Assembly (NCBI GenBank): GCA_949825045.1
Contig: OX463806.1
Span: 47,578,208 to 47,642,207 of the forward strand
Reading direction: 5' to 3'
DNA: 64,000 nucleotides
From: Argyresthia goedartella
Taxonomy: Eukaryota > Arthropoda > Insecta > Lepidoptera > Argyresthiidae
Below the pieces are notes generated by a model. The model worked only from the letters and a program-made list of their open reading frames with translations. It ran no database searches and was not told the DNA's origin. Below, piece after piece: positions 9,546 to 19,814 of this stretch. The position numbers and the translations under genes are program-made. The stretch's first letter is position 1. Each line of letters starts with the position of its first letter.

Positions 9546-9786
9546 AGTAACTTTTATTAACAAAAAGAAAACCATAGCACACAAAACTACATTGGAAATA
9601 GAATAAGAACGTAGAGAGGTTGTTCGAGCCTATGCTACTGCGGGGGCAACTCGCGACCGGCTGCGACAAGGTCGGGTCAGCGCAGCGCGCAGATCACTTC
9701 ACTTCTTACCATTTAGAATCAGAGGGTACTTGAAGCAAAACGTACTTGGTGACATATCGTTAGCTATATAAAACGCCCTGAGACCA

Positions 9787-10133
9787 AAAAGCCCCCAATT
9801 GAAAAGGCATGCTAGTTTGTATATCAAAGAGTTCATAATACTGAACGTTCGCAATGTAAAATGTCGAGGGAGTAAAATCTCCGCAATTGAAAAGCTTTGC
9901 TAGTTTGTATAGCAAAGAGTTCATAGTACTGAACGTTCGCAATGGAAAATGTCGAGGGAGTAAAATGTCCGCAATTGAAAAGGTTTGCTAGTTTGTATAT
10001 CAAAGAGTTCATAATACTGAACGTTCGCAATGCAAAATGTCGAGGGAAAAAAATGGCCGCAATTAAAAAGGTTGCTAGTTTCTATAGCAAAGGGTTCATT
10101 ATATTGAATGTCGAGGGAGTAAAATGTCCATGA
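9787..10133. repeat. 88-bp tandem repeat, about 4 copies
   Basis: Units share GAACGTTCGCAATG (at about 9843, 9931 and 10019), TGTCGAGGGAGTAAAAT and GCAATTGAAAAGG, with a spacing of 88 bp. Copies differ by scattered substitutions, and the last is shortened. No coding role is seen. Confidence 0.85.
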
Positions 10134-10191
10134 TTTTAAACTACTTAATCAATGAAATGTGGATAACAATTATGATTATATTTATCCTTTT

Positions 10192-10375
10192 TAGGGTTCC
10201 ATACCCGAAGGGTGCAAAACGGGACCCTTTTACTAAGCCTCCGCTGTCCGTCTGTCTGTTCGTCCGTCCGTCACCGGGCTCTTTCGGATCAACCGAAATA
10301 GGTAGCGAGCTGAAATTTTCAAAGAGGTTGTATTTCTGTTGCCGCTATAACAACAAATAATGAAACATACCTGTT
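10192..10375 (+). repeat. GGTTCCGTACCC-type dispersed repeat, truncated plus copy
   Basis: It begins AGGGTTCCATACCCGAAGGG and continues through TACTAAGCCTCCGCTGTCCG and a GTCCGTC tract to TTGCCGCTATAACAACAAAT. The 3' half of the family consensus is missing, cut at the piggyBac-type element. Confidence 0.75.
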
Positions 10376-10387
10376 TTTGATAATTAA

Positions 10388-11193
10388 CCTTTAACTGGTG
10401 ACAAGGGGTCTTACAGGCCCAGCGGCGTCAGTAAAACAACATTTTGGCACCTTCTCCGGGTTTCCTTGGGCTCATCACCTGAGTAGCTTCGAGGTAACTT
10501 GCGTCCATGCCGTAGAAGAGGATAGCTGTGTCGGACAGGCTCAAATCGGTAAGTTACATTGGCGTAAAGTTCGGCAGGGGTCTCTCAGACCCCATGTCAC
10601 CACTTACGTAATTTTTTACGTAATTTTGTTGTATTGTTTTTTCACATTTTTAACCGAGAACAATCAAAACTCCAGGAAAGCAGGAGCCAGTTGTCTTCCT
10701 CGATAAAAGCGCCAATCACATTACCAGTTTGAATCGTGTCCGAAACGTGTGTGCTTGCAGTGTGCAAAAAAAATATGCCCAGACTACATATAAAAATTGG
10801 CAAAGTTCGACCATTGCCAATTTCGTGAAAATACACTTTTGATTTTAGTTTTTTTTTTCTTAATTCATTATTACTTCAATATTATAGAAAAAAGTGTTTT
10901 TTTTTTGTCAAAATATGTTGATTAAGTTTTTGCTTATGTAATTTGTGATCTCATCTCTAGTTTTTTGATTGTTAAGACGACATACATTAAAATTGCAAGA
11001 TCGTAACAAAAAAATATATTCAGAGTATAGTTATTTGTTTTATTTTATCCATTTATATATGATAACACAGTTTTTACATACTCTGGCTAGCTACCACACT
11101 TAATTTCTATGATTTATACTAGATACCGCAGTGGGCCTCTCAGTCCCCTCGTCACCAGTTACGTTACACAAAAACCATGTCACCAGTCAAAGG
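10388..11193. mobile_element. piggyBac-type DNA element with TTAA target duplications
   Basis: The element is bracketed by TTAA at 10384-10387 and 11194-11197. Its ends are CCTTTAACTGGTGAC and, in reverse complement, CCTTTGACTGGTGAC: a 15-bp terminal repeat with one mismatch. Further inward copies of the CTGGTGAC...AGGCCCA block lie at both sides as subterminal repeats. TTAA duplication with a CC(C)TTT-type end is the piggyBac signature. At 806 bp with no recognisable DDD transposase it is non-autonomous. Confidence 0.78.
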
Positions 11194-11197
11194 TTAA

Positions 11198-12359
11198 AAG
11201 AAGTACCCATACAATAAATTATTGACATGACAATTTTCTTAGCCATTTTTGTTTTATTTTTTTATTAGTGAAAATTTAACTCTCCCCACTCTCCCGATGT
11301 TATCGGAAAAGATCTTTAATTGCAGGTATTGAGTGTTTTGCTCAGTAATTTGTCAATATACGATTAACAATTGCTCATTCGAATTATAATAAACTATATT
11401 AAGTTTTTTATCATATTTGTTTTTATTTCTGTATAAAAGTTACACAATTTCTATCAATTCCGGTTTCAATGAGCAAAGAGTTTCGTTGACCCGAGTACAT
11501 AGTTTAATACTTACATACTACATACACAAAACTATTTTTCAATATTCGGTGAGGGTTCCGTACCCGGCGGGCGCCAAGCGGGACGCTATTTCTTACTAAG
11601 CGTCCGCTGTCCGTTCGTTCGTCCGTCCGTCCGTTCGTCTGTCACCAGGCTGTATCTCATGACCGTGATGTAGAACACTTTGAACGCCATTCACGTGACA
11701 TTCACGTTATCAATAAAATGGTCTAATACGCCATTCACGTGAACGTCTCGTTATCCGCTTTCAATATAGTTTATCGTTCACGTTTTTGGCGGTTATCGTC
11801 AGTTGGCTACATTAATTGGGAACACATATGCAAAGTTATAGGGATGTAGCGCTTTATATGTTTGTATAACGAGGAAGAGAACGAACGCGCTCCCAGTTGG
11901 CCGGCCGGCCGGCAGCATACGGCAGCATATCGAGAGGACGGGTGTGTCGCGAGGACGACGCCTAATTGATCTCGATACCACTGCGAGGAGTGTCAGATAC
12001 CTCTCTGCATCTATCCTTGCTTCAAAAAATACCATACTCTAATTGATTACACCAGATAAATGGTTTTTTTAAAGTAAGGATTTATGTTAGACTTTTTTTT
12101 ACTAAAACATATTTTTTTGTAATTTTCAAAATAAATATTTCTAATTATATATTCAACTGTTTTATTTCACAAATAATAAATATGAACCTAAACCAGCAAT
12201 ATAAAAACCAATAATACAGGTATCTATCATAGATTATTATTTACAGATCTCCAAAATAATGCAAAAATCGCTGGCGTACGGTAGGAGACTGTATTAAAAA
12301 TGGGCGGCGTTCAAAGTGTTAAAAAGACATACTCGTACAAAAGACTGTCGTTTTACGTT
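11198..12359. other. Mostly non-coding intronic sequence with a repeat fragment
   Basis: A truncated GGTTCCGTACCC repeat lies at about 11550-11680, followed by three closely spaced CACGT-containing motifs (two of them full CACGTG) at about 11687-11790 and a (GGCC)n run at about 11898-11912. No exon or RNA gene is recognised. Confidence 0.5.
11550..11680 (+). repeat. GGTTCCGTACCC-type dispersed repeat, fragment
   Basis: GGTTCCGTACCCGGCGGGCG, TTACTAAGCGTCCGCTGTCC and a CGTCCGTCCGTC tract are present, and the copy breaks off just after CACCAGGCTGTATCTCATGA. The body and 3' end are absent. Confidence 0.75.
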
Positions 12360-15129
12360 TTGCGTGTGTGCGTGCGTGTGTGCGTGCGTGTGTGTGTGTG
12401 TGTATAGAACCCTTCGTGTGCGGGTCCGACGTCCCACTCGCACTTGACCGGTTTGATTATGTTTCACTTGCGACATGAAGTATGGCAGCGTTTTCTAACC
12501 CTCTTCAGTCACGGGCCCTCGGGCATCCTGCTGAGGCTGGTTACATTAGTAGCATTGTATCGTGTTGCGTTGTGTCGCGTGTGTGTGTGTGTGTGTATAT
12601 ATAGAACCCTTCGTGTGCGGGTCCGACGTCCCACTCTCACTTGACCGGTTTGATTATGTTTCACTTGCGACATGAAGTATGGCAGCGTTTTCTAACCCTC
12701 TTCAGTCACGGGCCCTCGGGCATCCTGCTGAGGCTGGTTACATTAGTAGCATTGTATCGTGTTGCGTTGTGTCGCGTGTGTGTGTGTGTGTGTATATATA
12801 GAACCCTTCGTGTGCGGGTCCGACGTCCCACTCGCACTTGACCGGTTTGATTATGTTTCACTTGCGACATGAAGTATGGCAGCGTTTTCTAACCCTCTTC
12901 AGTCACGGGCCCTCGGGCATCCTGCTGAGGCTGGTTACATTAGTAGCATTGTATCGTGTTGCGTTGTGTCGCGTGTGTGTGTGTGTGTATATATAGAACC
13001 CTTCGTGTGCGGGTCCGACGTCCCACTCGCACTTGACCGGTTTGATTATGTTTCACTTGCGACATGAAGTATGGCAGCGTTTTCTAACCCTCTTCAGTCA
13101 CGGGCCCTCGGGCATCCTGCTGAGGCTGGTTACATTAGTAGCATTGTATCGTGTTGCGTTGTGTCGCGTGTGTGTGTGTGTGTATATATAGAACCCTTCG
13201 TGTGCGGGTCCGACGTCCCACTCGCACTTGACCGGTTTGATTATGTTTCACTTGCGACATGAAGTATGGCAGCGTTTTCTAACCCTCTTCAGTCACGGGC
13301 CCTCGGGCATCCTGCTGAGGCTGGTTACATTAGTAGCATTGTATCGTGTTGCGTTGTGTCGCGTGTGTGTGTGTGTGTATATATAGAACCCTTCGTGTGC
13401 GGGTCCGACGTCCCACTCGCACTTGACCGGTTTGATTATGTTTCACTTGCGACATGAAGTATGGCAGCGTTTTCTAACCCTCTTCAGTCACGGGCCCTCG
13501 GGCATCCTGCTGAGGCTGGTTACATTAGTAGCATTGTATCGTGTTGCGTTGTGTCGCGTGTGTGTGTGTGTGTATATATAGAACCCTTCGTGTGCGGGTC
13601 CGACGTCCCACTCGCACTTGACCGGTTTGATTATGTTTCACTTGCGACATGAAGTATGGCAGCGTTTTCTAACCCTCTTCAGTCACCGGCCCTCGGGCAT
13701 CCTGCTGAGGCTGGTTACATAGTAGCATTGTATCGTGTTGCGTTGTGTCGCGTGTGTGTGTGTGTGTATATATAGAACCCTTCGTGTGCGGGTCCGACGT
13801 CCCACTCGCACTTGACCGGTTTGATTATGTTTCACTTGCGACATGAAGTATGGCAGCGTTTTCTAACCCTCTTCAGTCACGGGCCCTCGGGCATCCTGCT
13901 AAGGCTGGTTACATTAGTAGCATTGTATCGTGTTGCGTTGTGTCGCGTGTGTGTGTGTGTGTGTGTATATATAGAACCCTTCGTGTGCGGGTCCGACGTC
14001 CCACTCGCACTTGACCGGTTTGATTATGTTTCACTTGCGACATGAAGTATGGCAGCGTTTTCTAACCCTCTTCAGTCACGGGCCCTCGGGCATCCTGCTG
14101 AGGCTGGTTACATTAGTAGCATTGTATCGTGTTGCGTTGTGTCGCGTGTGTGTGTGTGTGTATATATAGAACCCTTCGTGTGCGGGTCCGACGTCCCACT
14201 CGCACTTGACCGGTTTGATTATGTTTCACTTGCGACATGAAGTATGGCAGCGTTTTCTAACCCTCTTCAGTCACGGGCCCTCGGGCATCCTGCTGAGGCT
14301 GGTTACATTAGTAGCATTGTATCGTGTTGCGTTGTGTCGCGTGTGTGTGTGTGTGTATATATAGAACCCTTCGTGTGCGGGTCCGACGTCCCACTCTCAC
14401 TTGACCGGTTTGATTATGTTTCACTTGCGACATGAAGTATGGCAGCGTTTTCTAACCCTCTTCAGTCACGGGCCCTCGGGCATCCTGCTGAGGCTGGTTA
14501 CATTAGTAGCATTGTATCGTGTTGCGTTGTGTCGCGTGTGTGTGTGTGTGTGTATATATAGAACCCTTCGTGTGCGGGTCCGACGTCCCACTCGCACTTG
14601 ACCGGTTTGATTATGTTTCACTTGCGACATGAAGTATGGCAGCGTTTTCTAACCCTCTTCAGTCACGGGCCCTCGGGCATCCTGCTGAGGCTGGTTACAT
14701 TAGTAGCATTGTATCGTGTTGCGTTGTGTCGCGTGTGTGTGTGTGTGTATATATAGAACCCTTCGTGTGCGGGTCCGACGTCCCACTCTCACTTGACCGG
14801 TTTGATTATGTTTCACTTGCGACATGAAGTATGGCAGCGTTTTCTAACCCTCTTCAGTCACGGGCCCTCGGGCATCCTGCTGAGGCTGGTTACATTAGTA
14901 GCATTGTATCGTGTTGCGTTGTGTCGCGTGTGTGTGTGTGTGTATATATAGAACCCTTCGTGTGCGGGTCCGACGTCCCACTCGCACTTGACCGGTTTGA
15001 TTATGTTTCACTTGCGACATGAAGTATGGCAGCGTTTTCTAACCCTCTTCAGTCACGGGCCCTCGGGCATCCTGCTGAGGCTGGTTACATAAGTAGCATT
15101 GTATCGTGTTGCGTTGTGTCGCGTGTGTG

Positions 15130-15167
<38 letters not shown>

Positions 15168-15735
15168 GAACCCTTCGTGTGCGGGTCCGACGTCCCACTC
15201 GCACTTGACCGGTTTGATTATGTTTCACTTGCGACATGAAGTATGGCAGCGTTTTCTAACCCTCTTCAGTCATGGGCCCTCGGGCATCCTGCTGAGGCTG
15301 GTTACATTAGTAGCATTGTATCGTGTTGCGTTGTGTCGCGTGTGTGTGTGTGTGTATATATAGAACCCTTCGTGTGCGGGTCCGACGTCCCACTCGCACT
15401 TGACCGGTTTGATTATGTTTCACTTGCGACATGAAGTATGGCAGCGTTTTCTAACCCTCTTCAGTCACGGGCCCTCGGGCATCCTGCTGAGGCTGGTTAC
15501 ATAGTAGCATTGTATCGTGTTGCGTTGTGTCGCGTGTGTGTGTGTGTGTATATATAGAACCCTTCGTGTGCGGGTCCGACGTCCCACTCGCACTTGACCG
15601 GTTTGATTATGTTTCACTTGCGACATGAAGTATGGCAGCGTTTTCTAACCCTCTTCAGTCACGGGCCCTCGGGCATCCTGCTGAGGCTGGTTACATAAGT
15701 AGCATTGTATCGTGTTGCGTTGTGTCGCGTGTGTG

Positions 15736-15768
<33 letters not shown>

Positions 15769-16740
15769 ATAGAACCCTTCGTGTGCGGGTCCGACGTCCC
15801 ACTCGCACTTGACCGGTTTGATTATGTTTCACTTGCGACATGAAGTATGGCAGCGTTTTCTAACCCTCTTCAGTCACGGGCCCTCGGGCATCCTGCTGAG
15901 GCTGGTTACATAAGTAGCATTGTATCGTGTTGCGTTGTGTCGCGTGTGTGTGTGTGCGTGTGTGTGTGTGTGTGTATAGAACCCTTCGTGTGCGGGTCCG
16001 ACGTCCCACTCGCACTTGACCGGTTTGATTATGTTTCACTTGCGACATGAAGTATGGCAGCGTTTTCTAACCCTCTTCAGTCACGGGCCCTCGGGCATCC
16101 TGCTGAGGCTGGTTACATAAGTAGCATTGTATCGTGTTGCGTTGTGTCGCGTGTGTGTGTGTGTGTATATATAGAACCCTTCGTGTGCGGGTCCGACGTC
16201 CCACTCGCACTTGACCGGTTTGATTATGTTTCACTTGCGACATGAAGTATGGCAGCGTTTTCTAACCCTCTTCAGTCACGGGCCCTCGGGCATCCTGCTG
16301 AGGCTGGTTACATTAGTAGCATTGTATCGTGTTGCGTTGTGTCGCGTGTGTGTGTGTGTGTGTGTATATATAGAACCCTTCGTGTGCGGGTCCGACGTCC
16401 CACTCGCACTTGACCGGTTTGATTATGTTTCACTTGCGACATGAAGTATGGCAGCGTTTTCTAACCCTCTTCAGTCACGGGCCCTCGGGCATCCTGCTGA
16501 GGCTGGTTACATAAGTAGCATTGTATCGTGTTGCGTTGTGTCGCGTGTGTGTGTGTGTGTATATATAGAACCCTTCGTGTGCGGGTCCGACGTCCCACTC
16601 GCACTTGACCGGTTTGATTATGTTTCACTTGCGACATGAAGTATGGCAGCGTTTTCTAACCCTCTTCAGTCACGGGCCCTCGGGCATCCTGCTGAGGCTG
16701 GTTACATAAGTAGCATTGTATCGTGTTGCGTTGTGTCGCG
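12360..16740. repeat. 195-bp minisatellite, 22 tandem units
   Basis: The unit consists of a (GT)n tract with TATATATA, then AACCCTTCGTGTGCGGGTCC and CTCGCACTTGACCGG, then about 120 bp containing ATGGCAGCGTTTTCTAACCC and GGGCCCTCGGGCATCCTGCT. The ATGGCAGCG landmark recurs 22 times, mostly 195-199 bp apart, and units are nearly identical. Variation is concentrated in the GT tract, which is much longer and interrupted by GCGTG in the units near 15.13, 15.74 and 15.95 kb. The first half of the unit matches the 3' end of the GGTTCCGTACCC dispersed repeat. Repeated open frames of about 63 codons are by-products, not genes. The array lies in a putative EDEM intron. Confidence 0.97.
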
Positions 16741-17329
16741 GGACAGTGGGGGCAGGTCACAAACTACTTTTTTTTGTTTTGATCAGAGCAACTTTATTTT
16801 TGACTTCGCCATACAGATCAGCTGATCGCCCGGCTCAAAATGTATGGAGATGTGAAAAATAAAGTTACTCAGATAAAACCAGCCAACGAGTTATCTTAGT
16901 AGGTAGTAGTCTGCACCTATTTCAGGGAGTCCACGGTTAATAATAATATTGATAAAAAAAAATAAGGAAATGGTTACAATTTTCGACAGTTGGAGGCATC
17001 ATTTAAATTTGTATCTTCTGTTCTCGGCTATTTGAGGAAATTTCTTCGAGCGCGTCGTAGTGTCTTTTTTTTGGTATGAACTGATCATCATCGGTTCACT
17101 AGACTTTCATCAAATATCTTTTGTATCGGCGTGTACATTCTGCATACAGCTTGTTTGCACTTGTGCATAACTGCGTCGACGTTATTTGTTGGCATGCTTG
17201 GGCTAACATGTGTGTTCTGCTGGACGCGATATTTTAGTTTGGTCTTTATTCAATGTTATCGTCGCACTACAATTTACTATATGAAAAGAAAATGAAAAAT
17301 AGTTAGAATATCAAAAAAGTTTAATTACA
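16741..17329. other. Non-coding gap between minisatellite and mariner remnant
   Basis: AT-rich sequence with no recognised gene or RNA. The minisatellite stops abruptly at GTTGTGTCGCG. Confidence 0.5.
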
Positions 17330-18240
17330 GTTTTTCACAATATTCCCCTCCAACCCTATGCACTTATGCATTCGAGTAAACCAGTCTTCAAAACATTTGA
17401 TAAACGCATCTTGCGATATAAAACAAATCGCACGGAGCTAAATCTGGGCTGTACGGAGGTTGGGGCAGCATTTGTGCCCCCGAACCTCGATATAATAGTC
17501 GATGGTCCCAGCAGCTGTGTGAGCGCCGTGCGTGCCATTCTGTTTCACCAAGCTCCTTGCGCGCTCACTACACTCCCGAAAGCTTGAGGTAGACAAACTT
17601 CGGAATACCATTCACTAGTAACTGTACTACGGTCTTCTAGCGGCTTTCTGCTACAGGTCCACTACGTCGAAAAAAATACGACAATATTTTATTATTAACG
17701 CTCCGACCGCGAGCAAGTCCCCTTCAAACAGCCATTGCGTGGATTGCTGCTTTGTAAGTGGATCGTAGCTATAGAACCAAGGTTCATCACTTGTCATGAT
17801 GCAGGATACGTTTTGTGAAGTTCATGCTTCGAACTTTTTCAGCATAAATTGACACCAATCAACACGACGGTATTTTCGCTCTTCTGTGAGAGAATGAGGT
17901 ATCCACCGCGAAGCATCCTTCCTGAGTTTAAGGTGTTCGTGTAGGATCCTGAATCTCCCTATCTGTAATATATCTATTCTCCCGCAGTAGCCACTCCACC
18001 CGGATGACGTGTTCATGAGTGACTGCAGGTGTTGGTCGGCCGGGTCGGCCGGGTCGGGGGTCATCGTTCAGGTTCTCTCGCCCACGTTTAAAGTCACGAA
18101 ACCAATAAGTGACCGTTGCTATCCCTGGAGCAGACTCCCCAAAGACAGCTTCTAAATTCTCGTGAGATATCTTAAAGGTCAACCCGCGTTTATAATCATA
18201 GAAAATCATAGCACGAAAAGCTTCCAGCGAGACGGACATT
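17330..18240 (-). pseudogene. mariner-family transposase, degenerate
   Basis: On the minus strand the N-terminal DNA-binding part reads YDYKRGLTFKISHENLEAVF, then GESAPGIATVTYWFRDFKRG and DDPRPGRP, a typical mariner helix-turn-helix start (about 18240-18000). A second frame gives EERKYRRVDWCQFMLKKF (about 17822-17880). A third gives EPWFYSYDPLTKQQS, around the first catalytic region after the conserved GDE position, and PDLAPCD near 17430 marks the third catalytic region. Several frameshifts and stops separate the parts, so it is inactive. Intact mariner transposases are about 345 residues, which fits the span. Confidence 0.88.
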
Positions 18241-18299
18241 GTTGCAAACAATAGAAGAACGACAGGTAATTTTTTTAAATAATTGAAAAAACAAAAAAT

Positions 18300-19040
18300 C
18301 ATAGACAGACAATGATTTTCACCAAGAAGGTTTGTATTGAAAGGAGGTTTGCATACAAAATAGTTTCAGGAAAAAATAGTTAAAATTTACTCAGTGGCTA
18401 ACAATTTTCGGGACAGTCTAGGTATATCCATTATCTAATAAAACTGGCTTTTGCTGTTGGCTCTGTATAAAAAGCAACTTTGATTCTAAATTATTTTCCA
18501 TTGCCACGATTTACACTCGCAAAATATACAACTTGTGTAGTATTCTATTATTTGCTATTATTCTCAAATGGTATGACATTATTGACATTTTCATTACTTC
18601 ATGGACATTTTCAATCACATATTCTAAAGAGTATTACCATGTATGGAAAAGACAATAATACAGAGCTCCATACGGAGCTCAACTTATTTAGATTTTATGT
18701 AATTTTTCGCTAAAACCCATTTGCTCCTGGGACTTTATGAGTTGCGTACGACTTGCTCCCTGGCCGTTGTCGCGTTGTGATCAAATTGGTTTAATGGACA
18801 TTATGACCGACGGACTAACTAATTCAAACGACGTTGTGCTTCGAGCATCTTCTGATCCTAAATGCTTCTTACCACCAACGTGTCGGATACATCTGCGAAC
18901 TGATTGTTCTTAATAAAATATAACTTGTTCAACTATAAAGAGTCCACTCTCATTTATAAAACTCCCTGAGCCAACAGAGGTTGAGACGGAACTGACTGCG
19001 CGCCGCAATTCTGATTCTTATTTTATGAATGAACCTTTCT
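18300..19040. other. Non-coding stretch
   Basis: AT-rich sequence with a small palindrome (GAGCTCCATACGGAGCTC, about 18664-18681). No gene recognised. Confidence 0.45.
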
Positions 19041-19044
19041 CTTA

Positions 19045-19157
19045 CTAACTTAGTTTGCTGGTAGAGATCTCTTACTAGATATAAGCTCGCTTTTTACACT
19101 ATTTTAATGCATATATTGTCATTTGAATTATTTGTGCAATAAAGAAATTGAGAATGA
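19045..19157 (+). repeat. LINE 3'-end fragment
   Basis: TTTGCTGGTAGAGATCTCTT, ATAAGCTCGCTTTTTACACT and TGTGCAATAAAGAAATTGAG match the 3' untranslated tail of the LINE at 58195-61375 (there in reverse orientation) and the tails at 43610-43728 and 56683-56790. Only the tail is present, as expected from strong 5' truncation. Confidence 0.65.
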
Positions 19158-19229
19158 AAAGCTTAGGTAAGATAATAGGATGCAAAGTTGCACTCTCGCT
19201 TGTTAGGATGGGGTACTGTTGTACTATTG

Positions 19230-19418
19230 TCAGCTAGTGAGCTGGTCGGGAGCGGGGAGCGGGGAGCGGGGAGCGTGCATGTGGTGTACCGTGGAGGTGG
19301 TGTAGAGCAGCTGCACCCTGCCGTCGGTGGGGCCGGGCGCCGAGCGTGGGCGTGGGGCCGGGCGCCGAGCAGCGCACGCACCTGCCCCGCCGACAGCGAG
19401 CCCGGGTGAGGGCACGAC
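19230..19418 (-). pseudogene. EDEM3: EDEM3-like exon, frameshifted by a 25-bp tandem duplication
   Basis: A (TG)n-CAG acceptor precedes 19418. The phase continues from the exon ending at 24942 (AA|G = Lys) into SCPHPGSLSAGQVRALLGA. In another frame downstream, the same block reads GPTDGRVQLLYTTSTVHH, which resembles the conserved 'DGRVQL' segment that follows the catalytic domain of EDEM3. The two frames are separated by a duplicated CTCGGCGCCCGGCCCCAC (25-bp period), and a CCCGCTCCCCGCTCC repeat lies further on. I therefore read it as one exon damaged by short tandem duplications. Identification is moderate and rests on position, strand, phase and the DGRVQL motif. Confidence 0.42.
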
Positions 19419-19504
19419 CTGCACACACACACAGACATCATCTACTAACGAGAAAACTATCCCCACTCTGCTAGTGGCATAGAAGAGTTTAACACTTTTG
19501 GTAC

Positions 19505-19600
19505 ATTGAGTAAATTGCAAGTTGGTTCGGTGGTTAACAAAATGGAGAAGTGAACCGTAGGTCGCGAGTTCGACTCCACGGCAGCGGAGGTTCCGTTTAA
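19505..19600 (+). repeat. tRNA-derived SINE head
   Basis: GGTTCGGTGGTTAACAAAAT followed by GGTCGCGAGTTCGACTCC gives a tRNA-like profile with a B box (GAGTTCGACTCC, about 19567-19578). It lacks a full cloverleaf, so it is a SINE and not a tRNA gene. Confidence 0.5.
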
Positions 19601-19814
19601 AGATACAACCACCCTGGTGGATTGAAACAACGATAAACAGAGGCAGAGCTACACTGGCCTGCAAAACTAAGTACTACACCTTTTTTTAATACACTATGGA
19701 AGTGATTAAATAAAATAAAAACGTTTAATAGCAAATTTATAGAAAACTACACATAAGTATCATTTTTAACTTAAAAAAAGATAAAACAATAAAAATAACA
19801 TTTATGAGTATTAT

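Noticed and set aside
12360..16740. Series of repeated open frames of about 60-77 codons (MAAFSNPLQSRALGHP and similar)
   Set aside because: They are produced by the 195-bp unit structure and GT tracts; all repeat the same peptide with no domain or splice support.
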